Assembly (NCBI GenBank): GCA_028291545.1
Contig: JAQGHR010000154.1
Span: 1 to 42,503 of the forward strand
Length of the DNA: 42,503 nucleotides
From: Planctomycetota bacterium
Lineage (GTDB): Bacteria > Planctomycetota > Planctomycetia > Isosphaerales > Isosphaeraceae
Reading direction: 5' to 3'
Under the pieces are notes generated by a model, which saw only the letters and a program-made list of their open reading frames with translations, searched no databases and was not told the origin of the DNA. Positions 14,350 to 23,166 of this stretch are shown here, in pieces (the first letter of the stretch is position 1; the number at the start of each line of letters is the position of its first letter). Both the position numbers and the translations under genes were made by a program.

Positions 14350-16851
14350 TCACCCATCGAGTCGCAGGCGGGTCAGCATGGCCGATCGGGCCACGACGGT
14401 GACCGAGCTGAAAGCCATGGCCAGCGCGGCGACCATGGGACCGTAGCGGCCGAACAGACCAAACGCCGCGACGGGGATGCCGACGGCGTTGTAGGCGAAG
14501 GCCCAGAACAGGTTCTGGCGGATCGCCCGCATCGTGGCGCGACCCAGCTCCAGGGCCTTCGGAACGCCCCGTAAGTCGCCCGAGGCGATCACGACATCGG
14601 CCGCGGCCTTCGCCACGTCGGTCCCGGTGCCGAGGGCGATCCCCACGTCGGCCGCCGCCAGCGCGGGGGCGTCGTTCAGGCCGTCGCCGACCATCGCCAC
14701 CCGGCCGGTCTCGCGGCGGATCGCCGCCAGATTCGCGACCTTCTGGCCGGGCGAGGCCAGGGCGATGATGTGAGGAGGGCTCAGGCCGAGCTGCGCGCCG
14801 ATGGCCCGGGCCGTCGCCGGATTGTCGCCCGTGAGGAGGTACACCACGGCCCCGCTCCGCTTCAACTCCGCGATCACCTCGCGGCTGTGAGGCTTCAGCG
14901 CGTCGGCCACGGCGATCGCGCCGACCAGGTGGGAATCGACGGCCACGCGGAGGACCGTCTCGCCGCGAGACTCCCGGTCCGCCGCCCAGCGCGCGACGGC
15001 GGCCGCCGATCGGTCTTCGGCGGCGAGGCGAGGGCCGCCCACCAGAACGATCGACCCGACGAGGACCTCGTGCCCGTCCACCCGCGCCGAAACGCCCTGG
15101 CCGCGGATCGCGCGAAATTCCGTCGCCTTGGGGCCGCGCTCCGCCGGCGCGAACGCCCGGGCCAGGGGATGCTCGCTCCCCGCTTCCGCCGCCGCGACGA
15201 GTTCCATGAGGCGATCGCGGTCCCAACCCTCGGCGACGAACACGTCGGCGACGCGGGGCTTCCCTTCGGTTACCGTGCCGGTCTTGTCGAAGGCCACGGC
15301 CTTGATCCGGTCCATCCGCTCGAACGCCGACGCGTCGCGGACGAGCAAGCCCTCGCGAGCGCCTCGCCCCGTGGCGACGGCGACCGCCATCGGCGTGGCC
15401 AATCCCAGGGCACACGGGCAGGCGATGATCAGGACGGCCGCCGCGTTCAGCACCGCGAATCCCCATCGCCCCGTGGCGAATCCCCAGCCCAGCAACGTGA
15501 ACAACGCGATCACCAGCACCACCGGAACAAATACGGACGCGATCCGGTCGGCCAGGCGCTGAATGCCGGCCTTCGAGCCCTGCGCCTCGCGAACCAGGCG
15601 GACGATTCCTTCCAGCGCGCTCTCGCTCCCAAGTCGTTCCGCACGGACGAGCAAGGTCCCGTCGCCGTTCCGCGTCGCGCCGGTCACGCGGTCCCCGGGG
15701 CGCTTCTCGACGGGCAGCGATTCGCCCGTGAGCATCGATTCATCGACGCTGGATTCGCCCTCGATCACGGTCCCGTCCACCGGGATCGTCTCGCCCGGTC
15801 GGACGCGGACGAGATCGCCCTTGCCGACCTCGGCCAGCGCGATCTCTCGCTCGATCCCGTCGCGAACGACCCTGGCCGTCTTCGGGGCGAGGTCCAGCAA
15901 TCGCTCGATCGCCTCCCCGGCCACGCCCCGGGATCGGACCTCCAGAAACTTGCCGAGCGTGATCAGCGTGAGGATGATCCCCGCATCCATGAAGAAATGG
16001 GCATCGTGCGTGTGGCCCATGAGGAGCTGGGCCAGACTGTAACCGTACGCCGTCGTCGTCCCGAGCGCGATCAGGGTGTCCATGTTCGACGATCCCTGCC
16101 GCAACCGCTCCCACGCGCCGCGTAAATACGGTCCGCCGAGGTAGATCTGCAGCGGAGTCGCCAGCGCGAACATCGCCCAGCCGATCCAGGGCGCATGGCC
16201 GATCAAACTGGGAGCCAGCATCGGACCCAGGCCGAGCACCAGCAGCGGGATCGTCAAGGCCACGCCCACGGCCAGGCGATTGCGCCACGCGCGGATCTGG
16301 GCCGATCGTTCCTCGCGAACGGCGTCGGCCGTCTGGTGGGACGCGGCAATCCTGGCGGAATAGCCCGCCCGGCAGACGGCCTCGGCGATCCTTTTGCCCG
16401 AGACCCGCGCCGGATCGACCGAGACGCGGGCGGTTTCGGTCGCCAGGTTGACGCGGGCGTCGCTCACGCCGGGGACGGATTTCAGCGCGGATTCCACCCG
16501 TCCCACGCAACTGGCGCAGTGCATCCCGCCGATGGCCAGGTTCCATTGCTCGGGATCAGTCGAGGGCGGTGCCGGGGGCGGGCCGATCGAGACCGGCTCG
16601 GGGGACGGCGTTTCGGGGACCGCGGTACGTCGCTCGATTCCAACGCGATAGCCGGCCGATTCGACGGCGTTTCGGAGCGTCGCCTCCTCGGCCGCCGTCC
16701 CGTCCATCCGCACGTCGGCCTTGCCCTGGCGAAAGTCCACCGCCGCCGATTCCACGCCCGGGACCGATTCCAGGGCGCGGCGCACGGACTCCTCGCAATG
16801 ATGGCACGTCATGCCGGCGATCGGTATCGTGAGGGTCTGGGGCATCTGCAA
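14350..16851 (-). CDS. copA: Copper-translocating P1B-type ATPase
   Basis: An 833-residue heavy-metal ATPase. It has two N-terminal HMA domains: GMTCHHC (C16, C19) and GMHCASC (C112, C115), joined by a proline-rich linker. The transmembrane metal site CPC is at 478-480 and the phosphorylated aspartate is D522 in DKTGTVTEG. TGES is in the actuator domain (about 375) and GDGLNDAPAL near the C-terminus. CPC plus two CxxC domains points to Cu(I) export from cytoplasm, though silver or zinc cannot be excluded. No CopZ chaperone or CueR regulator is adjacent. The start region overlaps the upstream end of the 16931 hydrolase's open frame; the two genes are divergent. Confidence 0.93.
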   Translation of the reverse strand: MQMPQTLTIPIAGMTCHHCEESVRRALESVPGVESAAVDFRQGKADVRMDGTAAEEATLRNAVESAGYRVGIERRTAVPETPSPEPVSIGPPPAPPSTDPEQWNLAIGGMHCASCVGRVESALKSVPGVSDARVNLATETARVSVDPARVSGKRIAEAVCRAGYSARIAASHQTADAVREERSAQIRAWRNRLAVGVALTIPLLVLGLGPMLAPSLIGHAPWIGWAMFALATPLQIYLGGPYLRGAWERLRQGSSNMDTLIALGTTTAYGYSLAQLLMGHTHDAHFFMDAGIILTLITLGKFLEVRSRGVAGEAIERLLDLAPKTARVVRDGIEREIALAEVGKGDLVRVRPGETIPVDGTVIEGESSVDESMLTGESLPVEKRPGDRVTGATRNGDGTLLVRAERLGSESALEGIVRLVREAQGSKAGIQRLADRIASVFVPVVLVIALFTLLGWGFATGRWGFAVLNAAAVLIIACPCALGLATPMAVAVATGRGAREGLLVRDASAFERMDRIKAVAFDKTGTVTEGKPRVADVFVAEGWDRDRLMELVAAAEAGSEHPLARAFAPAERGPKATEFRAIRGQGVSARVDGHEVLVGSIVLVGGPRLAAEDRSAAAVARWAADRESRGETVLRVAVDSHLVGAIAVADALKPHSREVIAELKRSGAVVYLLTGDNPATARAIGAQLGLSPPHIIALASPGQKVANLAAIRRETGRVAMVGDGLNDAPALAAADVGIALGTGTDVAKAAADVVIASGDLRGVPKALELGRATMRAIRQNLFWAFAYNAVGIPVAAFGLFGRYGPMVAALAMAFSSVTVVARSAMLTRLRLDG

Positions 16852-16930
16852 GTCCTCCGCCGCCTATTGTATCCCGCGCGTGCGCGAGGGTATCTTAGTC
16901 CGATCTTCCGACCCAGGACCCGCTTCCGCC

Positions 16931-17962
16931 ATGATTGACGACGCGCGTCTCGACTCGCTGAGCTATTCGCTGGCGCGTTACCGCGAGGTTACGCCCCGGC
17001 TGGCCTTTCGCGCCAAGGATATCCCGGCGTGGAAGAGCCAGGCGAAGGCGCGGTTGCTCGAACTGCTGGGGCCGATGCCTGCGGATCGTGTGCCGTTGAA
17101 GCGGATCGAAGAGAAGGTGACGGATAAGGGAAGCTACTCTCGAATTCCCGTCCGATTCTCCACACGTGCGGACATGGACGCATTCGGCTACCTTCTCGTT
17201 CCTGGGGGCGTGCAGGACAAGGACGCCGCACCCGCCATCATCTGCCTGCCCGGACACGGCCGGGGGGTCGATGACATCGTCGGGATCGGGGAAGACGGCA
17301 ACGATCGTGATTCCTATGACGGCTACCAGCACGATTTCGCCGTCCAATGCGTCAAAAACGGCTACGTCACACTCGCGATCGAGCCCCTCGGCTTCGGCCA
17401 TCGCCGCGACAAGGCCGCACGGGCCAAAGGCGCGGGCCAGAGCAGTTGCCAGCCTTCCGCCGGCGCGGCGTTGATGCTGGGCGAGACCATGATCGGCTGG
17501 CGGGTCTGGGACACGATGCGGGCCATCGACCTCCTGGAATCCCTGGACTACGTCGACCCCAATCGCATCGCCGTCATGGGCATCTCCGGCGGCGGCACGG
17601 TCGCGCTCTTCACCGCCGCGATCGACGAACGCGTGAAAGCGGCCGTCCTTTCCTGCTCATTCTGCACGTTCAAGGACTCGATCTACACCGTCTCCCACTG
17701 TATCGACAACTACGTGCCGGGCATCCTCCGCGACCTTGAAGTGGCCGATATCACGGGCCTGATCGCTCCTCGTTACCTGTTCGCCGAGAATGGGCTGGAC
17801 GACGACATCTTCCCCGCGTCCGGCGTGCGTGACGCCCTCGACGCCACCCGTCGGATCTACGCCGCCTGCGGCGCGTCCGATCACGTCGCCCACAGCTTCT
17901 TCTCCGCCGGCCACGTCTTCCACGGCGAAGACACCTTCAAGACCCTCAAAACCTGGCTGTGA
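16931..17962 (+). CDS. Alpha/beta hydrolase (dienelactone/acetyl xylan esterase type)
   Basis: A 343-residue protein. The oxyanion region is IICLPGHGRG (about 103-112). The nucleophile is S219 in GISGGGTVAL, the acid is among D290-D292 in ENGLDDDIFP, and the catalytic His is H328 in SAGHVFHG. The family hydrolyses esters; many planctomycete members are linked to polysaccharide breakdown. There is no clear signal peptide from the ATG at 16931, which is where homology begins; upstream in-frame codons to 16811 would overlap the copA start. It may be the first gene of a run with the 18034 propeller gene, 71 bases downstream. Confidence 0.82.
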   Translation: MIDDARLDSLSYSLARYREVTPRLAFRAKDIPAWKSQAKARLLELLGPMPADRVPLKRIEEKVTDKGSYSRIPVRFSTRADMDAFGYLLVPGGVQDKDAAPAIICLPGHGRGVDDIVGIGEDGNDRDSYDGYQHDFAVQCVKNGYVTLAIEPLGFGHRRDKAARAKGAGQSSCQPSAGAALMLGETMIGWRVWDTMRAIDLLESLDYVDPNRIAVMGISGGGTVALFTAAIDERVKAAVLSCSFCTFKDSIYTVSHCIDNYVPGILRDLEVADITGLIAPRYLFAENGLDDDIFPASGVRDALDATRRIYAACGASDHVAHSFFSAGHVFHGEDTFKTLKTWL

Positions 17963-18033
17963 GCCCCCCCTCCCCCAGGAATCCCCCGCATCTGACCACC
18001 GACCACTGACCACTGCTTCTGCCAAGGTACGCC

Positions 18034-19119
18034 ATGCTTTACATCGGAACCGATCTCGGGATTTATCGCTGGTTCAGCGGCACGCCGTGGCCGATTTTTC
18101 ATAGCCTCCAGGGCCGGGCGATCGTCAGCCTCGTCGCGCCGGGCGGCGGCGTCCTGGTGGCGCTGGATGATGGCGCCAGGGTCTGGGAGAGCCTGAACAA
18201 CGGGATCGACTGGCGATCGGTTCCAGCACCCGACGGCGCGGGCCGGGCCACGACGTTGGCCTGGGTGGAAGGCGGGGAAGTCGTGCTGGCGACGGCTCGC
18301 CCGATGGGGTTGTACCGCCGCCCGATCGGCCTTGCCAGCGCGACCGACGCACCCGCCGCGTTCTCCCGCGCGAAGAAGCTGGAAGACGCGGTGATCGGCC
18401 GCGCCCGGACGTTGGCGGCCCGCATTCGAGGCGTAAGCGGGACGACCGCCACGCTGGAGAGGCCGGCGACGGTGAATCTCCATGGCTGGGTCCCGATGGC
18501 CAACCCGGCGGCTGAATCCGCGGCTCTCCCGGCCGAGGTGCGGCTGATCGCCCATGATGCGGGCACGCTTTATGCCGCCGTCACGGGCGCGGGCTTGTGG
18601 AAAAGTGACGATCTCGGCGGATCATGGTCGCGTTTGCCGGGCCTGCCGGACGATGTGTACGCAGTCAGGTTCGCGGGCAAGATGGTCGTCGCCGGCACGT
18701 CCGGCGGCGTCTGGATCAGCGGCGACGGCGGCCACACCTGGGCCGATTCGAGCGTCGGGCTCGAAAACGCCCGGCAAGTCCGTGCCCTGGACATCAAGCC
18801 GACCGACCCCAAGGTCCTGCTCGCCGGGGCCGCTCCGGTGGGCGCCGGCGAAGGCCCGATCGCCGATCGCGGCGGGTTGCGGTTCGCGCTTTATGAGTCC
18901 AAGGACGCGGGCAAGACGTGGAAGCACGTCACGCGAGGGTTCCCGGAACTGCTGGAGTCCGACTCGATCGCCGATATCCGTTACCTGCCCGAGGACCCGA
19001 CTTACGCCGCGATCGCCCTGGCTTCGGGCGAGATGTGGAATACCAACGCCGACGGCCTCTGGTGGGAGCCCCTGGCCCGTCAGATCCGCGGGGCTCGGGC
19101 CATGTGCGTGGCCCCGTGA
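18034..19119 (+). CDS. Asp-box (BNR) beta-propeller protein
   Basis: A 361-residue protein with repeated Asp-boxes (S-x-D-x-G-x-T/S-W): KSDDLGGSWSRL, ISGDGGHTWADS and ESKDAGKTWKHVT, plus weaker copies such as WESLNNGIDW. This is the pattern of sialidase-like or VPS10-like propellers. It starts MLYIGTDLGIYRW with no signal peptide, so it may be cytoplasmic. The sialidase arginine triad is not apparent, hence binding or scaffolding is likelier than glycosidase activity. It precedes the epimerase gene by 59 bases, and the two could be transcribed together. Confidence 0.7.
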   Translation: MLYIGTDLGIYRWFSGTPWPIFHSLQGRAIVSLVAPGGGVLVALDDGARVWESLNNGIDWRSVPAPDGAGRATTLAWVEGGEVVLATARPMGLYRRPIGLASATDAPAAFSRAKKLEDAVIGRARTLAARIRGVSGTTATLERPATVNLHGWVPMANPAAESAALPAEVRLIAHDAGTLYAAVTGAGLWKSDDLGGSWSRLPGLPDDVYAVRFAGKMVVAGTSGGVWISGDGGHTWADSSVGLENARQVRALDIKPTDPKVLLAGAAPVGAGEGPIADRGGLRFALYESKDAGKTWKHVTRGFPELLESDSIADIRYLPEDPTYAAIALASGEMWNTNADGLWWEPLARQIRGARAMCVAP

Positions 19120-19178
19120 GCGTCGGCCCGGACCCCTCTCCCCGAGAATCTCCCCCGCCCCGAAAGAGGATCGATCTC

Positions 19179-20066
19179 ATGAATCCCAGCGACGAGAACG
19201 TCGATCCGCCCGAGCCGACAAACGCCTGGCCCGACCTGCCCATCTACAACGAGGCCGAGGGAGCCGAAGCGGACGAGGAAGAGGAGGAGGACGAGGACTT
19301 CGTCGAGGATGAGGACGACCTGGATGACCTGGAAGACGAGGTCCGCTCGGTCCTGATCACCGGGGCCAACGGCAATCTCGGCAAGAAGCTCCGCGCGGCC
19401 TGGGGCGACGCCTACGACCTGCTCTTGCTCGATATCGATGCCGGCGATGATCCCGAGGTGCTGGGCGTCGACCTGGCCGAGTGGGACGAGTCGTGGGCCT
19501 CGCTGTTCGAGGGCGTGGACACCGTCATCCACCTCGCGGCCAACCCCAGCGAGCATACCTCGTGGGAATCGCTCGTGCGCCCGAACATGGACGCACTCTG
19601 CAACGTCTTCCACGCGGCCGCACTCGCCGGGGTCGAACGGATCATCTACGCCAGCTCCAACCATGCGATGAGCGGCTATCGCGAGCTGGGCGACATGCCG
19701 ATCACGGTGGATCTTCCCCCTCGCCCCGGCAACGCCTACGGTGCGGCGAAGCTCTTCGGCGAGCGGATGGGCAAGAGCTTCGCCCACGCCTTCGAGATCA
19801 CCGTCGTGGCCCTCCGCCTCGGCTGGATCCAGCACGGCGCGAACCGGCCCGAGAGCCTCCCCGACGACTGGTCCCGCTCGCTCTGGCTCTCCGATCCCGA
19901 CATGATCCGCCTGTTCGACCGCGCCGTCGAGGCCGACCTTGACCCCGGCGAATTCCTCGTCGTCAACGGCATGTCCAACAACAGCGGCATGCGCTGGGAC
20001 CTCACCGAGGCCACCGGCCGCCTCGGCTACGAGCCCCAGGACGACGCCTACGCGACCGAGGAATGA
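19179..20066 (+). CDS. NAD-dependent epimerase/dehydratase with acidic N-terminal tail
   Basis: A 295-residue extended SDR. The Rossmann motif TGANGNLG is at 61-68, and the catalytic Y187-x3-K191 is in AYGAAK. The segment IIYASSNHAMSGY around 155-167 resembles uronate dehydrogenases and related sugar-acid oxidoreductases. Residues 26-54 form an extraordinary tail in which almost every residue is Asp or Glu (for example DEEEEEDEDFVEDEDD). That tail is absent from typical family members. The ATG at 19179 has AAAGAGGA upstream and begins the protein-like region. Substrate is probably a nucleotide sugar or uronate; the tail may mediate protein or cation binding. Confidence 0.8.
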   Translation: MNPSDENVDPPEPTNAWPDLPIYNEAEGAEADEEEEEDEDFVEDEDDLDDLEDEVRSVLITGANGNLGKKLRAAWGDAYDLLLLDIDAGDDPEVLGVDLAEWDESWASLFEGVDTVIHLAANPSEHTSWESLVRPNMDALCNVFHAAALAGVERIIYASSNHAMSGYRELGDMPITVDLPPRPGNAYGAAKLFGERMGKSFAHAFEITVVALRLGWIQHGANRPESLPDDWSRSLWLSDPDMIRLFDRAVEADLDPGEFLVVNGMSNNSGMRWDLTEATGRLGYEPQDDAYATEE

Positions 20067-20271
20067 CGTTCCAATCCTCCTGATCGCGCCGGCCCGACCT
20101 TGACATCGGGCGGCGCGGTCCGTAGTCTGCGAGATTGCCTTCGCGATGAATAACGGGCTCTCACGCGGGTGTGGGCCTTATTCTTGGCGAGGGGAGACAA
20201 GGGCCCTTCGCGCCGGGCCGGTCGTGCGTCTCCCCTCCACCGCGGGAGGCATTTATCTCGCAATCGTCCTG

Positions 20272-20285
20272 GGGAGGACGCCATC
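20272..20285 (+). promoter_or_regulatory. Shine-Dalgarno and rare ATC start of infC
   Basis: GGGGAGGA precedes ATC (20283-20285) by about 5 bases. The conserved IF-3 N-terminus begins shortly after, and the only upstream alternatives (from 20169) give unrelated Arg/Pro-rich residues. In E. coli the rare AUU start of infC makes translation sensitive to IF-3 level; the same logic is likely here. Confidence 0.8.
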
Positions 20286-20816
20286 GGACCGCAAGACCGC
20301 ACTCAGCAGAACGCCGACCGGGGCCAACGGATCAATGAACAGATTCGCATTTCCCCCGTCCGCGTGATCGGCGCCGACGGCGCCATGCTTGGCGTCATGC
20401 CGACCGGCAAAGCGATGGAAATGGCCCGAGAAGTGGGCCAGGATCTCGTCGAGGTCGCTCCCAACGAGCGCCCGCCGGTCTGTAAGATCATGGACTATGG
20501 CAAGTTCAAGTACGAACAGAAGAAGCGTACCAGCAAGCAAAAGACCCACCAGGTCCAGGTTAAAGAAATCCGCGTCCGTCCCAAGACCGGCGACCACGAT
20601 ATCGAGGTCAAGGTCAAGCGGGCCCGCGAGTTCCTTGAACACAAGGATAAGGTTCTCGTCAACGTCCTCTTCCGCGGCCGCGAGCTCGCCCACATCGACG
20701 AAGGCCGCCGCGTCATGAACGAGGTCCTCCAGGCCCTCGAAGACGTCGCCAAGGTCGAGAAGAACCCCTCCATGGAAGGCAAGCGCATGACCGCCATCGT
20801 CGCGCCGAGGGCGTAA
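20283..20816 (+). CDS. infC: Translation initiation factor IF-3 (ATC start)
   Basis: A 177-residue IF-3, essentially the length of E. coli IF-3 (180). The N-domain is RINEQIRISPVRVIGADG, with the linker at PPVCKIMDYGKFKYEQKK; the C-domain has KEIRVRPKTGDHDIEVKVKR and the end KNPSMEGKRM. The family is known for rare start codons (AUU/AUC/AUA) that allow self-regulation. Here an ATC at 20283 has GGGGAGGA ending 5 bases upstream, and no ATG or GTG lies at the right place. IF-3 binds the 30S subunit and checks start-codon pairing. It heads the infC-rpmI-rplT-pheS-pheT gene order. Confidence 0.93.
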   Translation: MGPQDRTQQNADRGQRINEQIRISPVRVIGADGAMLGVMPTGKAMEMAREVGQDLVEVAPNERPPVCKIMDYGKFKYEQKKRTSKQKTHQVQVKEIRVRPKTGDHDIEVKVKRAREFLEHKDKVLVNVLFRGRELAHIDEGRRVMNEVLQALEDVAKVEKNPSMEGKRMTAIVAPRA

Positions 20817-21029
20817 CGGCCGGAGGACGGATCGACGGGTTTGAATCGAACAGGTTACCCCGAGCCCGACCGACCGCGCGTCGGGTTCGCGGGACCGTTC
20901 GCGCCCGTTGCGCCGCCCAGGAAGGGCCGATCCCTCGCGTCACCGACCGCCGATGATTATAATTCATGATCTTCAGGCGGCGCAGGGCGCTGCGCCTCGC
21001 ACGCGAGCGCTGGCAAAGGACTCTGCCGA

Positions 21030-21392
21030 ATGCAACCCCCAAGAGTGACGGTTCGGGATCTCTGCTGGCTCGTCGTGGTGGCGTCCCTGCTGCTGGCCGT
21101 CGTGGTCGACCGAAGTCGACACGGGAGCGAGATGACACGGCTTGAGAATGAGGCACGCTCGACGATCCACGGCCTATCTTTCGAGGCCTATCGCTGTACG
21201 GGGCGAACCGTCCCGGCCCACAGGTTCGCCCCCGTGACGCCACTTCCTCCGCGATACGATTGGAAGGTCGATGGCTCGCTCGTCCCTGAGTGGGCCGAGG
21301 AGCGCGTGCCTGGCCTCGCGCTGCAGCGGACCCGGCCCGCTGCGGTCCGTACTGATCAGTCAACGGAATCCCTCGGGGCGCCGGTCCGCTGA
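21030..21392 (+). CDS. Small single-pass membrane protein, planctomycete type
   Basis: A 120-residue protein starting MQPPRVTVRDLCWLVVVASL. One membrane helix at about 12-27 is followed by DRSRHGSEMTRLENE, a likely short coiled coil. The pattern T-[VI]-R-D-L-xW-L-hydrophobic-DRSR is familiar from small planctomycete proteins of unknown role. The last 20 or so residues (LQRTRPAAVRTDQS...) are encoded by a 68-base repeat element (21324-21391) and so may be a recent replacement of the natural C-terminus. It lies inside the translation gene cluster, between infC and rpmI. Confidence 0.5.
   Translation: MQPPRVTVRDLCWLVVVASLLLAVVVDRSRHGSEMTRLENEARSTIHGLSFEAYRCTGRTVPAHRFAPVTPLPPRYDWKVDGSLVPEWAEERVPGLALQRTRPAAVRTDQSTESLGAPVR
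21324..21391. repeat. Second copy of the 68-base CAGCGGAC element
   Basis: Same length, same first 14 bases (CAGCGGACCCGGCC) and same last 8 (GTCCGCTG) as 9421-9488. It overlaps the 3' end of the 21030 gene and supplies its stop codon. Confidence 0.55.
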
Positions 21393-21428
21393 GATTTGGC
21401 GATCGGCGAGACGAGAAGGGAGCCGCTC

Positions 21429-22040
21429 ATGGCTACCGTTGCCGCCAAATCTTATCTGACCCCCGCGCAATACCTTTCGCTGGAGCGGAAGTCCGTCGTC
21501 AAGCACGAGTATCGTCGGGGGGAGACGTTCGAGACGGCCGGCGCCAGCCGCGATCATAACCTGATCGTTCTCAACGTCAGTTGTGTCATCGGAAACGGAT
21601 TCGTGAACCGTCCGTGTGAAGCTTACGCGGCCAATATGCGGGTCCTGATCGAATCGACCGGCCTCTACACCTATCCCGACGTCGTGGCCGTCTCGGGAGA
21701 ACCCCGGTTCGAGGATTCCGAAGTCGACACGCTTCTGAATCCGACCGTGATCGTCGAAGTGCTCTCGCCCTCGACCGAAGCCTACGACCGGGGCGAGAAG
21801 TTCGCGCAGTTCCGAACGGTGCCATCCTTGCAAGAGTATATCCTGATCGAACAGGATGAAGTCCGCATCGAACGGTTCTCCCGACGGGGCGGCCAGTGGG
21901 TCCTCACCGAATGGACCAGCCTCGACGACGTGACCCGCCTCGACGCGATCGACTGCGATGTTCCGTTACGCGAGGTCTATGCCAAGGTCGAGCTCCCGGC
22001 CAAGCCCACGACGTCCGATCCCGCACGGCAAGGCGGCTGA
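21429..22040 (+). CDS. Uma2 family nuclease-like protein
   Basis: A 203-residue Uma2 (DUF820) protein. This family has a PD-(D/E)xK restriction-endonuclease-like fold. The core is visible: acidic residue in TYPDVVAV (about 79-86), then VIVEVLSPSTEAYDRGEK with the glutamate of the E-x-[hydrophobic] motif and a following lysine, then LQEYILIEQDEVRIE. The N-terminus has the usual YLSLERKSVVKHEYRRGE. Start at 21429, with GAAGGGA upstream. Uma2 families are hugely expanded in cyanobacteria and planctomycetes; cellular role is unproven. It is inserted between infC and rpmI in an otherwise conserved operon. Confidence 0.85.
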   Translation: MATVAAKSYLTPAQYLSLERKSVVKHEYRRGETFETAGASRDHNLIVLNVSCVIGNGFVNRPCEAYAANMRVLIESTGLYTYPDVVAVSGEPRFEDSEVDTLLNPTVIVEVLSPSTEAYDRGEKFAQFRTVPSLQEYILIEQDEVRIERFSRRGGQWVLTEWTSLDDVTRLDAIDCDVPLREVYAKVELPAKPTTSDPARQGG

Positions 22041-22244
22041 TCACGGTGGCAAAGCGTCCGTAGGTGTGTCAGCCGTCGCGCCGCGACGACTGACCCATCC
22101 TGCGAACTGGGGAAAAAACCCTCTTGGCGGCGACCGCAAGAGTATGGTAGGTTATTCGACTCGCCTGAGATCCGGGTCGGACCCGGCATTCTCGGCCCGA
22201 ACACGAACCGATTCGATTGCCCGAACCGAAGGCGTTGGTGTGCC

Positions 22245-22550
22245 ATGCCGTCAGTGAAGATGAAGACCCACAAGGGGACCAAGAAGCGGTTCACGGTCTC
22301 GGCCAACGGCAAGGTTTCCCACAAGCGCTGCGGGTCGTCGCACCTGAACAGCCACAAATCGGGCAGCCAGATCCGCAAGCTGAGGAAGAAGTCGGTCATC
22401 AAGATCGGCCCCGAGGCCCGCAGGCTCAGGCACGCGATGCAGACCCGCGAGAGGCAGCTTGGCCTTTCCAACGTGGGCAAGGAACTGATCCGCCATGCCA
22501 GCGACGAGGTCGACGTCGAAGTTGAGACCCCGGACGCGCCCAAGGCTTGA
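22245..22550 (+). CDS. rpmI: 50S ribosomal protein L35
   Basis: A 101-residue L35. The N-terminal 65 residues match the family: MKTHKGTKKRFTVSANGKV, the His/Lys/Ser-rich NSHKSGSQIRKLRKK and a hydrophobic end. It is longer than the usual 64-67 residues. The added 35 residues (RRLRHAMQTRERQLGLSN...) end in an acidic tail DEVDVEVETPD. The ATG at 22245 gives the sensible MPSVKMKTHKG start. rplT follows 52 bases downstream, the conserved rpmI-rplT pair. In other bacteria L20 represses this operon; no leader structure was identified here. Confidence 0.93.
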   Translation: MPSVKMKTHKGTKKRFTVSANGKVSHKRCGSSHLNSHKSGSQIRKLRKKSVIKIGPEARRLRHAMQTRERQLGLSNVGKELIRHASDEVDVEVETPDAPKA

Positions 22551-22602
22551 GCCGGACAGAACACCCACGGATTGACCGAAATTTTCAGAGAGCGAGTGAC
22601 CG

Positions 22603-23001
22603 ATGCGTGCGAAAAGCGGCGTGGCGCGGAACCAGCGGAAGAAGCGGATCTTCAAGCGAGCCAAGGGGTTCGTGGGCGGGCGTCGCCGCCTGCTGAAGTC
22701 GGCCAAGGAGACCCTGCTTCGCGCCGGGATGTTCGCGTTCCGCGATCGCCGGGCCAAGAAGCGCGAGTTCCGCAAGCTCTGGATCATCCGCCTGAGCGCC
22801 GCGGTCGAGATGCGGGGCCTCCGCTACAGCCGGTTCATTCATGGGCTGCATCTCGCCAGCATCTCGCTCGATCGCAAGAGCCTCTCGGAGATCGCCATCC
22901 ACGATCCCGAGACCTTCGACGCGATCACCACGCTGGTCCGTAACGAGATCGAGAAGTTCGACGCCGAGATCGCGGCACGGACGACGGCCAAGGCGTCCTG
23001 A
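22603..23001 (+). CDS. rplT: 50S ribosomal protein L20
   Basis: A 132-residue L20. The highly basic N-terminus MRAKSGVARNQRKKRIFKRA extends along 23S rRNA, and the globular C-domain includes LWIIRLSAAVEMRGLRYSRFIHGL and EIAIHDPETFDAITTLV. Length is slightly above the usual 117-120. It assembles early into the 50S subunit. It follows rpmI and is the third member of the infC cluster. Confidence 0.96.
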   Translation: MRAKSGVARNQRKKRIFKRAKGFVGGRRRLLKSAKETLLRAGMFAFRDRRAKKREFRKLWIIRLSAAVEMRGLRYSRFIHGLHLASISLDRKSLSEIAIHDPETFDAITTLVRNEIEKFDAEIAARTTAKAS

Positions 23002-23029
23002 CGCCTCTCCCCGGTCCGGGTTATCCTCG

Positions 23030-23074
23030 TTCCCACGCTCCGCGTGGGAATGCCGTCCTCGACGCTCCGCGTCG
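23030..23074. repeat. Tandem hairpins with CGC-TCC-GCG loops
   Basis: Two adjacent short stems: TTCCCACGC-TCC-GCGTGGGAA (23030-23050) and CGACGC-TCC-GCGTCG (23060-23074). Both have the loop TCC closed by a CGC/GCG clamp. They lie in the 165-base rplT-pheS gap and may reduce read-through or stabilise processed ends. The first is a familiar form of dispersed repeat in high-GC genomes. Confidence 0.7.
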
Positions 23075-23166
23075 CCTTCGATCGGCGTGGCTCGGTGCAT
23101 GACGGCAATCGAGCGGCGGCGGGCCGAGGCCCGCCCTACGGCCTGAGTCTTTCCGCGCCCCCCACC

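Noticed and set aside
14770..16125. 451-codon plus-strand frame across copA
   Set aside because: Antisense to a complete copper ATPase with all motifs; composition is Arg/Gly-rich and without family resemblance.
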